This document shows, one piece after another, positions 25,703-34,307 of a stretch of DNA of 64,000 nt. The stretch comes from Spiro-02 sp034114085 (GTDB taxonomy: Bacteria; Spirochaetota; Spirochaetia; Sphaerochaetales; Sphaerochaetaceae). Position 1 is the stretch's first letter; each line of letters opens with the position of its first letter. The translations under genes were made by a program, and so were the position numbers. The notes under the pieces are model-generated. The model saw only the letters and a program-made list of their open reading frames with translations. It was not told where the DNA came from and ran no database searches. The stretch covers positions 124,001-188,000 of the forward strand of contig JAXEWB010000040.1 of assembly GCA_034114085.1 (NCBI GenBank), given 5' to 3'.

Positions 25703-28252
25703 GTGGAAGAATCAACAAACAAGATAATCAGAGTGGACGTGTCCAAGGAGATGAAGGAATCCTATCTCAACTACGCCATGTCCGTCATAGTCAGCCGTGC
25801 GCTCCCTGATGTCCGGGACGGTCTTAAGCCTGTTCACCGGAGAATTCTCTTCGACATGTTCGAGATGGGGCTGCGTTCCAACACTCCGTTCAAGAAAGCG
25901 GCGAGGATCGTCGGCGACGTTCTTGGTAAGTACCACCCGCATGGCGACGCTTCCGTCTATGATGCGCTGGTGCGCCTCGCCCAGGATTTCTCTCTCCGTT
26001 ACCCGGTGGTCAAGCCCCAGGGCAACTTCGGTTCCGTAGACGGCGACCCGCCGGCGGCCATGCGTTACACCGAGGCCAAGATGAGCCGCATCGGTGAAGA
26101 GATGCTGACTGATATCCAGAAGGAAACGGTTGATTTCGGTCCGAACTACGATGATTCCCTTCAGGAACCGCTTGTTCTACCCGCTGCGTTCCCCTATCTG
26201 CTCGCCAACGGCAGCAGTGGTATCGCCGTCGGTATGGCTACGAACATGGCTCCCCACAATCTTGTGGAGATTTGCGACGCTATCGGCGCCGTAATTGAAA
26301 ATCCCGACATCTCCATCGATGAGCTGATGAACTATATCAAGGGGCCGGATTTCCCGACTTATGGGGTTATTTGTGGTCGCCGCGGGATTCGGGATGCGTT
26401 CACCACCGGACGTGGGAAGATCGTCATCAGGGCCAGGTATGAGATTGAAGAGCATGCCAGCCACAGTCAGATTGTCTATTCCGAAATTCCCTATCAGGTG
26501 AACAAGGCTGAACTGGTCAAGAAGATCGATGAACTGCGCAAGACGGATATTCCCGCCATAGCCGCGGTTCGTGATGAATCCGACCGTGATGGTATGCGTA
26601 TCGTCGTGGAGTTGAAGAAGGGCGCTGTCGCGCGGGTGGTGGTAAACCTGCTGTTCCTTCGTACTCCGTTGCAGAGCAACTTCAACGTTAACAACCTCGC
26701 CTTGGTCGATGGAAGACCGAAGCTCCTTTCCCTGAAAGAAATGCTTGTCCACTACATCCATCACCGGGAGATCGTCGTTGAACGGAGGACCCGCTACGAC
26801 TTGCGCAAGGCGGAAGAGCGCGCCCATATCCTCTTGGGTTTGAAAATCGGCTTGGAGAATATCGATGAAGTCATCAAGGTAATCAAGGAGTCGGAAAACA
26901 ACGATATCGCCATAGACCACCTGATGAAGAAGTTTGGTCTTTCTCAAGTCCAGGCACAGGCAATCATTGATATGAAACTCGGCCGGCTATCTCATCTGGA
27001 GACTGAGAAAATCCTTGATGAACTGGCTGATCTGGAACAGAAGATTGTCTATTACAAGGAACTTCTTGCCGATGAAAAGAAAATCCTCGGAGTGGTAGAG
27101 CAGGAAACCCGCGATATCACTGCGAAATATGGTGACAAGCGCCGTACGGAAATCCGTGTGGAGGAGATCGGAGAGTCCTCAATTGAAGATTTTATCAAGG
27201 AAGAGGATGTTGTCGTCGTAATCAGCCACAAAGGCTTTGTGAAGCGCGTTCCTGTCGATGAGTACCGATCGCAGGGCCGTGGTGGAAAAGGCGTTCGCGG
27301 GGCGGCGTTGCGTGACGAGGATTTCGTCGAGCATCTGTTTGTTGCTTCAACGCATGAGTATGTCATGTTCGTCACAAGTTTTGGCAAGGCTTACTGGATT
27401 AAAGTTCATGAACTTCCTGAAGGCTCCAAAACGGCGAAAGGCAGCAGCATGAAGAGCCTCCTGCAACTTGAGGATGGTGAGGAAATTTCCTCAATTATCA
27501 ACTTCAAGGATTTTTCAGAAGATACTTATCTCCTTATGGTAACTAAACTTGGTGTTATTAAGAAGGTTTGTTTGGATGCCTTCCGAAATGCCAAGGTCCG
27601 CGGTGTCAAGGCAATTATCCTCGATGAGGACGATGTGCTGATGCAGTGTGAATTTGTCGCCGATGGCGATGAAGCAATGCTTGTCACTCGCAAGGGTCAA
27701 GGGTTGCGCTTCGCAGAAACGGACGTCCGGGCAATGGGGCGTGCCTCTCGTGGCGTGCGCGGCATCAGGTTGCTTGGCGACGATACAGTGGCAGGATTGG
27801 TCAAGGTTGATCCTGCAAAGCGTATTCTGATGGTCACTGAATTGGGTCAGGGCAAACAGGTTGAATTCAACCAGTTCTCGCGTCATGGTCGTGGCACTCA
27901 AGGGCAGAAGATTTACCGTATAGGTGAAAAAACAAGTCAAATCGTTAATGCACTTGCAGTTAACGATGATAATGATCTCGTTTGCATCACTTTGAACGGA
28001 CAGACAATTAGGGTTCATGTCAATACGATTTCCATTCAAGGGCGTAATGCCAGTGGCGTATGCGTGGTTAAGCTGAGAAGTGCCAAAGACCGTATTGTTG
28101 CTATGGCTGTTACTGAATATGCGAAGGATGAGGACGAAGATGAATCCGCAGATGAGGTGAACGTCGATGATACCAATACGGATGTTTCACGTAAAACAGA
28201 CGCAAGTGATATTGTTGATGTTGATTCTTCAAGCGGTCAGTCAGAAGAATAA
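25703..28252 (+). CDS. gyrA: DNA gyrase subunit A
   Basis: This 849-residue GyrA starts with GTG at 25703, preceded by AGAGGAT. The catalytic Tyr lies in AAMRYTEAKM, and the C-terminal wrapping domain has the GyrA box QGRGGKG, which identifies gyrase rather than topoisomerase IV. The quinolone-contact segment reads YHPHGDASVYDALV: position 83 (E. coli numbering, which coincides here) is Ala instead of Ser, followed by Ser84 and Asp87. Ala83 naturally weakens the water-metal bridge to fluoroquinolones, as known for mycobacterial gyrase. The C-terminus is a strongly acidic tail of about 40 residues. It forms an operon with gyrB, ended by the terminator at 28278-28310. Confidence 0.97.
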   Translation: MEESTNKIIRVDVSKEMKESYLNYAMSVIVSRALPDVRDGLKPVHRRILFDMFEMGLRSNTPFKKAARIVGDVLGKYHPHGDASVYDALVRLAQDFSLRYPVVKPQGNFGSVDGDPPAAMRYTEAKMSRIGEEMLTDIQKETVDFGPNYDDSLQEPLVLPAAFPYLLANGSSGIAVGMATNMAPHNLVEICDAIGAVIENPDISIDELMNYIKGPDFPTYGVICGRRGIRDAFTTGRGKIVIRARYEIEEHASHSQIVYSEIPYQVNKAELVKKIDELRKTDIPAIAAVRDESDRDGMRIVVELKKGAVARVVVNLLFLRTPLQSNFNVNNLALVDGRPKLLSLKEMLVHYIHHREIVVERRTRYDLRKAEERAHILLGLKIGLENIDEVIKVIKESENNDIAIDHLMKKFGLSQVQAQAIIDMKLGRLSHLETEKILDELADLEQKIVYYKELLADEKKILGVVEQETRDITAKYGDKRRTEIRVEEIGESSIEDFIKEEDVVVVISHKGFVKRVPVDEYRSQGRGGKGVRGAALRDEDFVEHLFVASTHEYVMFVTSFGKAYWIKVHELPEGSKTAKGSSMKSLLQLEDGEEISSIINFKDFSEDTYLLMVTKLGVIKKVCLDAFRNAKVRGVKAIILDEDDVLMQCEFVADGDEAMLVTRKGQGLRFAETDVRAMGRASRGVRGIRLLGDDTVAGLVKVDPAKRILMVTELGQGKQVEFNQFSRHGRGTQGQKIYRIGEKTSQIVNALAVNDDNDLVCITLNGQTIRVHVNTISIQGRNASGVCVVKLRSAKDRIVAMAVTEYAKDEDEDESADEVNVDDTNTDVSRKTDASDIVDVDSSSGQSEE

Positions 28253-28277
28253 CTAGTTATATTCTAAAAAATTATTT

Positions 28278-28310
28278 ACTGGTCGGTTGTATAAGCCGGC
28301 CAGTTTTTTT
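28278..28310 (+). terminator. gyrBA terminator
   Basis: ACTGGTCGG pairs with CCGGCCAGT (one G-T pair) around a 9-base loop, followed by a run of seven T. Confidence 0.88.
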
Positions 28311-28465
28311 ATGTACAAAGATGTTTGTTGCAATTGCTGCGTACATTTTTCAGAAACTTGTTGTTATTTCATTAGCGATTGCGTGATTGTAGATGTATGT
28401 CGTCAAGTGAAGCAATAGTATACCGTCTACTAATCATTAGATGGGGTGGTTGATTACCTGTGAAA

Positions 28466-28481
28466 TGTTTCACGTGAAACA
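28466..28481. promoter_or_regulatory. parS site 1 (perfect)
   Basis: TGTTTCACGTGAAACA is an exact match to the 16-bp parS palindrome bound by ParB, and the palindrome extends one base further on each side. Confidence 0.97.
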
Positions 28482-29505
28482 TTTTTTCTGAAACCTGGAG
28501 CATTAAATCGTATGCATGCAGAGGCTGAATTATTATGAGGTGTTTTTGCTATAGTATAGTGTGATATGTAATTGTGTTGTAATTGATTTTCTTTGGCGGT
28601 TTATTGCATAATTCTATATGCAATAATGAAAAAATACCATCTTTGTTGTTTGTGAGATTAGGTAAAAGCTTATGTGCCGATGTATGTGTAATATTGTAGT
28701 GCTCATTTGGATTTATTTCTAGTATTCAAATGATATTGCATTGGTGTGAAGTTGTGTAATAATTGAATGAGTAGTTAATTTGTTGATTGCTGCCTGACGG
28801 ATTGTGTTTGGTTCTTACATAAATCAATATGGAAAGTAATTCTTGTTGTTTTGACATGTCCACGCATGAATGGTCAAATCGGACTCTGAATTGAGTGGAA
28901 GCGTTTGTGAATTGGCTGTTGGATAGTATTAGACCGAATTTTCTGAATCGAGAGAACTGTTGATAATGGTATTGCAAAATATATGGCAAATACCCTTCTT
29001 TTCGAGCGTATGGTAAATCTTTTTTTGTACTGAAAAGAATTGGGATTCTTCTCAATTATTATATATTCGTTACAAGTGATTGATTTATAAAATACATTTA
29101 ATATTGTTTGTTTTTTCGTATGAAACTACTGAGTGAAGATTTTCTTTTATGGTTTTCTTTTATACGAATGTGTGGGTAAATTGGGATCCTTTTTGCCGCT
29201 TTTTTTTACATGAATCTGTATTGATTAATAGAAACGTGGTAGCTAAAACCTGCGTTTTTGATATGAATTTTGCGGTTTTTGTACTTTTGAGATAATACTT
29301 ACAAAAAAATCGGAAGAACTTATGTGGTATTAGGAAAACTGCTCCTGTTCCAATATCATTATGTTCTGTTGCATGAGGTGGGGATGCTGGGCGTGTTGCT
29401 TGCTTTATATGGTTGACTGACAATGCGCCGTTGATGCAATGGTTTTTTTGGTCGATGTTGTGTTGATTGTTGATGATTTTAACTTATGGGTAAGTAAAAT
29501 AAAAA

Positions 29506-29521
29506 AGTTTCACGTGAAACA
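29506..29521. promoter_or_regulatory. parS site 2 (one mismatch)
   Basis: AGTTTCACGTGAAACA differs from the parS consensus only at the first base. Confidence 0.93.
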
Positions 29522-29544
29522 TTCGGAATCATCCGTTTTGACAA

Positions 29545-29560
29545 TGTTTCACGTGAAACT
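29545..29560. promoter_or_regulatory. parS site 3 (one mismatch)
   Basis: TGTTTCACGTGAAACT differs only at the last base. Sites 2 and 3 are centred 39 bases apart, just before the end of the NifU-like gene. Confidence 0.93.
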
Positions 29561-29586
29561 TTAAAAAAAACAAGAAACGATTGCTA

Positions 29587-29811
29587 TTACAGCATTTCAT
29601 TCTCAACTACTAGGTTTTCATCTACAGTATGTTTCAAATATCGTTCGACACCGTTTTTGAGTGTCATTTGAGACATCGGACATCCTGCGCATGCCCCGAC
29701 TAGCCGTACAGTTACTGTATTGCCTTCAAGCTTGATGAATTCAATATCTCCCCCATCATTTTGGAGGGAGGGACGGATTGCTTCAATTGCATCCTTGACT
29801 TTATCTTCCAT
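29587..29811 (-). CDS. NifU C-terminal-domain protein (Fe-S scaffold, NfuA-like)
   Basis: This 74-residue NifU-like domain has the family pattern RPSLQNDGGDIEFIKLEGN and the Fe-S-binding CAGCPMSQMTLKNGVE (CxxC). Such small proteins carry and deliver 4Fe-4S clusters. The ATG at 29811 is chosen for a perfect AAGGAG ribosome site and the normal MEDKVKDAIEAIRP start. A longer frame back to 29898 would add 29 residues without homology. It is divergent from parA. Confidence 0.9.
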   Translation of the reverse strand: MEDKVKDAIEAIRPSLQNDGGDIEFIKLEGNTVTVRLVGACAGCPMSQMTLKNGVERYLKHTVDENLVVENEML

Positions 29812-29891
29812 GATTTTCTCCTTCTCGGTAACTTGAAGATACATCACAGAATGGTAGAGGTCAAGGCATTCCTCCCCTATGTTTTTTTCTG

Positions 29892-29920
29892 ATGACATTT
29901 AGTCATTTATTCTTTATAGT
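29892..29920 (+). promoter_or_regulatory. parA promoter; transcript predicted leaderless
   Basis: ATGACA at 29892-29897 and TATAGT at 29915-29920 are 17 bases apart. The parA ATG is at 29927, about where transcription should begin, and no Shine-Dalgarno sequence lies between. Confidence 0.6.
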
Positions 29921-29926
29921 AGATGC

Positions 29927-30691
29927 ATGAGCGCTGAAAAAATTATCTTTTTAAACCAGAAAGGTGGAGTTGGTAAAACAACTACCGCTGTCAATCTTGG
30001 TGCTGCACTGGCGCAGATGGGCAGGCGGGTCCTTCTGATTGATTTGGATGCACAGGGTAACATGACAGGCGCTGTTTCTGCCGATAGCCGTCTGCCGGGA
30101 ACGTATGAGGTCATTGTTGGCCAATGCTCCCCGCAGGACGCTTGCCAACCGACACCTGTAAGGAACCTCTATGCAATGGCCGGCAATATCAATCTTGCAG
30201 GATTGAATATTGAATTAGTCAACGAAGATTCGCGTGAATCTTTTTTTAAAGATGCGATTGCTCCAATTGAAAATGACTGGGAATATATCCTTGTCGATTG
30301 TCCGCCTTCGCTGGGGCTGGTAACAATGAATGCAATGTGCTGGGCTGAATATGTGGTGATTCCGATGCAATGTGAGTACCTTGCTATGGAAGGCCTCAAT
30401 ATGTTGATGCGAACAATCGCCAATATCAAAAAATCCCTGAATCCTCGCCTTACTGTACTTGGTATTTTATTTACTATGTATAGTAAGCGGACGAAACTGG
30501 CGAACGATGTGGTGGAAGATATCACCGCCTTTTTTCCTGATCTTGTGTTTAAGACGATTATTCCCCGTAATGTTCGCCTTTCTGAAGCTCCGTCACATGG
30601 ACTGCCTATCAATGCATATGACGCAAGCAGCGCTGGGACAAAGAGTTATATGAGTCTTGCCGAGGAGGTTGTCAGCCGTGTCAGAAAATAA
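29927..30691 (+). CDS. parA: ParA/Soj chromosome-partitioning ATPase
   Basis: This 254-residue ParA-type ATPase binds DNA non-specifically when ATP-bound and, with ParB-parS, segregates the origin region. The deviant Walker A KGGVGKTT is at residues 12-19 (signature Lys12 and Lys17), the switch I region is LIDLDAQGN, and Walker B is YILVDCPPSLG. The short N-terminus without a DNA-binding extension marks the chromosomal (Soj) type. Its end overlaps the parB start, and three parS sites lie upstream. Confidence 0.96.
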   Translation: MSAEKIIFLNQKGGVGKTTTAVNLGAALAQMGRRVLLIDLDAQGNMTGAVSADSRLPGTYEVIVGQCSPQDACQPTPVRNLYAMAGNINLAGLNIELVNEDSRESFFKDAIAPIENDWEYILVDCPPSLGLVTMNAMCWAEYVVIPMQCEYLAMEGLNMLMRTIANIKKSLNPRLTVLGILFTMYSKRTKLANDVVEDITAFFPDLVFKTIIPRNVRLSEAPSHGLPINAYDASSAGTKSYMSLAEEVVSRVRK

Positions 30692-31655
30692 TCTTACAAA
30701 AAAGCATCATGGTTTGGGTAAGGGTATCAGTTCTTTGATGGATGATTATTCCTTTGACGCTGTTTTTGAAAGCGCCCTTGGTGTCGCGCCGGTCAAAGAT
30801 GGTGCGGCAAAAACGTCGGATGATGTGGTGGTACAGGAGATTGAACTTTCCCATATCAGGCCAAACCCGCGGCAGCCGCGAAAAACTTTCGATGAGGATG
30901 CTCTTAGAGAATTGGCCGAATCCATTAAGAACCAAGGGGTGTTGCAGCCGATACTTGTTGAGAAGATTGCGGAAGGAGAATACAGTATTATAGCTGGTGA
31001 ACGAAGATACCGAGCCTCCAAAATTGCTGGACTGGAAAAGGTTCCCGTGATTGTCAAGGATTTTACGGATCTTCAGAGGCTTGAGGTTTCCTTGATTGAA
31101 AACATCCAAAGAGAAAACCTCAATCCGATTGAAGAAGCGAAGGCGTATTCATATCTTCTCCAAGAAGCAGGAATTAAACAAGACGAACTGGCCCAACGTG
31201 TCGGCAAGAACCGATCTACAATTAGCAATAGCATTCGTCTGTTGCAGCTTCCCGAAAGCATGCAAGATGCGTTGCTTCGTGGTAAATTTACCGCAGGGCA
31301 CGCCAGAGCCATCCTTTCTGTAGTCAATCCAGCGGATCAGGAGATCCTGTACCGGCGAATGATGGAACAGGATTTGTCTGTTCGTGCCGCGGAGCAGCTT
31401 GCCTCTGACTTGAACAGGGGTAAACGGGCTGCGTTCCAGAGAAAGAAGGGGGGTAATGCAGACGATGTCGTTCCGATGAAATCGGCCGACATGCTTGCTT
31501 TGGAGGAAAAATTCCTTGAGGCTTGTGGTACGCGGGTCGAAATCAAGGGAACCGTTGATCACGGACGGATTGAGATTACTTATCATTCACAGGACGACCT
31601 GCAACGCCTCTATCAGTTGCTTGCTCCTGGACATGATTTGTATGAATTTGAATAA
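30678..31655 (+). CDS. parB: ParB/Spo0J chromosome-partitioning protein (CTPase clamp)
   Basis: This 325-residue protein starts with GTG at 30678, preceded by GAGGAGG, and overlaps parA by 14 bases. The N-terminal LGKGISSLM is the ParA-interacting motif. IRPNPRQPRKTFDEDAL and IIAGERRYRA (GERRxR, residues 107-112) form the CTP-binding domain. A helix-turn-helix domain that binds parS follows (LAQRVGKNRSTISNSIRLL). The C-terminal dimer domain ends the protein. ParB loads at parS and slides along DNA as a CTP-dependent clamp. Confidence 0.96.
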   Translation: MSENNLTKKHHGLGKGISSLMDDYSFDAVFESALGVAPVKDGAAKTSDDVVVQEIELSHIRPNPRQPRKTFDEDALRELAESIKNQGVLQPILVEKIAEGEYSIIAGERRYRASKIAGLEKVPVIVKDFTDLQRLEVSLIENIQRENLNPIEEAKAYSYLLQEAGIKQDELAQRVGKNRSTISNSIRLLQLPESMQDALLRGKFTAGHARAILSVVNPADQEILYRRMMEQDLSVRAAEQLASDLNRGKRAAFQRKKGGNADDVVPMKSADMLALEEKFLEACGTRVEIKGTVDHGRIEITYHSQDDLQRLYQLLAPGHDLYEFE

Positions 31656-31690
31656 TTTGTTATATATTATATAATTAGGAAGTATTTTTA

Positions 31691-32638
31691 ATGAAGGAAA
31701 AACGTGCGGATGGTGTATATTCCATTCTCCATACCAACAAGGGAGACATTGTGCTTTCCCTTGAATATCAGAAGGTTCCGATGACCGTGGCGAATTTTGT
31801 CGGTCTGGCGGAAGGAACCTTGAATTTGAAGAATGAAGGAAAGCCTTATTACGATGGTCTGAAGTTTCATCGCGTAATCAAGGATTTCATGATTCAGGGT
31901 GGTTGCCCGAAAGGAAATGGTACTGGCGGCCCTGGTTATTGCTTTCCCGATGAATTTGACGATTCTCTGAAGCATACGGGTCCTGGGACGCTCTCCATGG
32001 CGAATGCCGGGCCTGGAACCAATGGCAGCCAGTTTTTCATCACCCATGTGGCGACTCCTTGGCTGGACGGCAAGCATGCGGTATTCGGACATGTCGTCGA
32101 AGGGCAGGATGTGGTGAACGCCATTGAACAGGACGATACAATCAATAGCGTCGAAATAGTCCGTATCGGCGAGGCTGCGGAGGCTTTTACTGTTGATCGT
32201 GAGACCTTCGGCAAGCTCGTCGAACAGGCCGAGAAAGTCGCCAAGGAACGCGAGGCGGCCGCACAGGCTTCTGTTGAGACGGAAATCAACAACCGGTGGC
32301 CCAATGCCGTAAAGACAGCTTCCGGACTTCGCTATGTCGTACTGAAGGAAGGAAAAGGCGCAAAAAGCCCCAAGTACGGCCAGCTCGTCACTGTACATTA
32401 CACCGGGACGCTGATGGATGGACGGATGTTCGACAGTTCGGTGCATCGTGGTTCTCCCGCCCAGTTCGCCATCGGTCAGGTGATTGAAGGCTGGAACGAG
32501 GCGCTCCAGCAGATGAAGAAAGGGGAGAAACGCACGTTGATCATTCCCCCTGAGCTTGGATATGGCGTACACGGCTATCCCGGTCTGATACCGCCGAATT
32601 CGTATCTCATTTTTGACGTAGAGTTGATAAGTTTTTAG
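31691..32638 (+). CDS. Dual peptidyl-prolyl isomerase: cyclophilin fused to FKBP
   Basis: This 315-residue protein combines two unrelated prolyl isomerase folds. Residues about 8-160 are a cyclophilin (FHRVIKDFMIQGGCPKGNGTG with the catalytic Arg, then NGSQFFITH). A charged helix (KLVEQAEKVAKEREAAAQ) links it to an FKBP domain of about residues 205-315 (VTVHYTGTLMDGRMFDSS, then QVIEGWNEALQQMKKGEKRT). Both accelerate proline isomerisation during folding. Such cyclophilin-FKBP fusions are rare and known from a few bacteria, including treponemes. No signal peptide is seen, so it acts in the cytoplasm. AGGAAG precedes the ATG. Confidence 0.93.
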   Translation: MKEKRADGVYSILHTNKGDIVLSLEYQKVPMTVANFVGLAEGTLNLKNEGKPYYDGLKFHRVIKDFMIQGGCPKGNGTGGPGYCFPDEFDDSLKHTGPGTLSMANAGPGTNGSQFFITHVATPWLDGKHAVFGHVVEGQDVVNAIEQDDTINSVEIVRIGEAAEAFTVDRETFGKLVEQAEKVAKEREAAAQASVETEINNRWPNAVKTASGLRYVVLKEGKGAKSPKYGQLVTVHYTGTLMDGRMFDSSVHRGSPAQFAIGQVIEGWNEALQQMKKGEKRTLIIPPELGYGVHGYPGLIPPNSYLIFDVELISF

Positions 32639-32670
32639 TTTATTATTTGCATTGCAAGAGGTTGTTTTGT

Positions 32671-34059
32671 ATGAAGGAACTCGTTACCCGATTTGTCTGC
32701 ACCCAGTGCGGACGGATCGAGTCGAAATGGCTCGGCCGCTGTCCTGATTGCGGCTCATGGAACTCATTCACCGAAGAAACCATCCGCCAGACTCCGAAGA
32801 AGGGCGGGAAGGTATCGCCTTCCGCTTCAGCTTCCGGAACTGAAACGGTGGAAAAGCCCCGTTCTTTGGCGAAGGTCGTGGTCGAGCCGGAGTTCCGCTT
32901 CGAGACCGGCATCACCGAGCTTGACCGCGTACTTGGCGGCGGTGTGATGCGGGGAAGCTCCATCCTTCTGGGTGGTGAGCCTGGTATCGGCAAATCGACG
33001 CTCATGTTGCAGGTGCTGGCGAAATGCGGCGGCGGTACGTCGAAACGGAAGGTTCTCTACATCTCCGGTGAGGAATCCCCCGGCCAAGTCCGTCTACGCG
33101 CTGAACGGCTGGGACTCCCCCTCGACGCCATTACGATTTTCTGCGATACCCGGCTGGAAGAGATTTCCCAGGTGATGCAGAATGAGAAACCCGCTGTGGT
33201 CGTCATCGATTCCTTGCAGACGCTGACATCCTCCGACATCGCTTCAGTAGCGGGGTCTGTGAACCAGATCAGGTGTTGCAGCATGGAGTTGATTAGCCAG
33301 GCTAAGCAACTCGGCATTGCATTGTTTCTCGTCGGACATGTTACGAAAGAGGGGGTTCTCGCCGGACCGAAGGTCATTGAGCATATGGTCGATACCGTCC
33401 TCTATTTTGACCAGGCCGGAACCGGCGTCCGGCTGATCCGCGCCGCGAAGAACCGTTTCGGTTCGGTTGATGAAATCGGCATTTTTCTGATGACCTCCGC
33501 AGGTCTGGAGGCGGTGCAGGATCCCGCGGGATTCTTTATTTCAGAGCGTACCGAAGGCGAAGTCCCTCCTGGAATCGCCTATACCGCTGTGGTGGAGGGC
33601 TCCAGGACGTTCCTCGTGGAGATTCAGGCCCTCTGTGTTCCTGCGAAAGGTGGTTTTTCGCGTGTCTATTCCGACCGTATCGACACCGCTCGCGTTACTC
33701 GTGTGGCCGCCGTTCTAGAGCGCCATGCTTCCGTCCGTCTGAACGACCAGGACATCTATGTGAACGTCGCTGGCGGCATGAAATTGTCCGAAGTCTCAAT
33801 TGAGCTTCCTCTGGCGCTGGCCCTGTGGTCCGCGGCCACCGGCAAGAGCCTTCCTGACAAGCTGGTAAGCTTTGGGGAACTCAGCCTCGCGGGGGAGGCC
33901 CGTTCCGTCGGATTCGGGGAAAAGCGGGAAAAGGCCGCCTCCGACATGGGGTTCAGGCGTCTGTTGCTTCCAAAGTCCATGGTGACGGGCAAGCGGCTGT
34001 CAGTGTGCCGGTGCAATACGGTCAAGGATGCGCTCACAGCCTGTTCCCAGATGAAATAA
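32671..34059 (+). CDS. radA: DNA repair protein RadA
   Basis: This 462-residue RadA has an N-terminal C4 zinc finger (Cys10, 13, 24, 27), a RecA-like ATPase with Walker A GEPGIGKST, the RadA-specific KNRFGSVDE motif and a C-terminal Lon-like domain. RadA is a branch-migration helicase in recombinational repair. The ATG at 32671 gives the standard N-terminus. An in-frame TTG upstream is rejected. AAGAGG is the likely ribosome site. It probably shares a transcript with the isomerase 32 bases upstream. Confidence 0.95.
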   Translation: MKELVTRFVCTQCGRIESKWLGRCPDCGSWNSFTEETIRQTPKKGGKVSPSASASGTETVEKPRSLAKVVVEPEFRFETGITELDRVLGGGVMRGSSILLGGEPGIGKSTLMLQVLAKCGGGTSKRKVLYISGEESPGQVRLRAERLGLPLDAITIFCDTRLEEISQVMQNEKPAVVVIDSLQTLTSSDIASVAGSVNQIRCCSMELISQAKQLGIALFLVGHVTKEGVLAGPKVIEHMVDTVLYFDQAGTGVRLIRAAKNRFGSVDEIGIFLMTSAGLEAVQDPAGFFISERTEGEVPPGIAYTAVVEGSRTFLVEIQALCVPAKGGFSRVYSDRIDTARVTRVAAVLERHASVRLNDQDIYVNVAGGMKLSEVSIELPLALALWSAATGKSLPDKLVSFGELSLAGEARSVGFGEKREKAASDMGFRRLLLPKSMVTGKRLSVCRCNTVKDALTACSQMK

Positions 34060-34148
34060 TATTTAGTAAGTAAAACTAACTAATAAAGCAACTCATGGTC
34101 ATGCAAGTAAGAGGTGAGAGGTCTATCTATCCTCATCGGTGAGGGAGC

Positions 34149-34239
34149 CTGTCCGAAAAGTCGGCTCGAAAATAGAAAAACATGTATTTCAAGCCTATCA
34201 GGAAGGGATAATCTTCAAAAAAAGATACTTTTCGGACAG
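34149..34239. mobile_element. 91-bp MITE-like element with 13-bp terminal inverted repeats
   Basis: CTGTCCGAAAAGT at 34149-34161 and ACTTTTCGGACAG at 34227-34239 are perfect inverted repeats, 91 bases end to end. The interior has no coding capacity. The ends resemble insertion-sequence termini, but no target-site duplication is obvious. It lies in the gap between radA and the LuxR-type gene, at the edge of the accessory locus. A long RNA hairpin is the alternative. Confidence 0.5.
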
Positions 34240-34307
34240 TCTGGGGGGATATGGTGAAGTTTTTCTATGATATAGTTTATAAGGATTCCTTGCTAACTGA
34301 TGCAGAC

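Larger units (their letters stand above)
28311..29586. other. 1.3-kb AT-rich, gene-free centromere-like region
   Basis: No credible gene was found on either strand. A 109-codon frame on the - strand (28726-29055) lacks a ribosome site and has no recognisable domain. The stretch is far more AT-rich than its neighbours and very asymmetric: in 28561-28620, T exceeds A about two-fold and G exceeds C about three-fold. It holds three parS sites, one near the start and two at the end, and leads into parAB. It most likely serves chromosome segregation rather than coding. Confidence 0.7.

Noticed and set aside
28726..29055. A 109-codon - strand frame in the parS spacer.
   Set aside because: AT-rich low-information composition, no ribosome site, no domain. 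The spacer looks non-coding.
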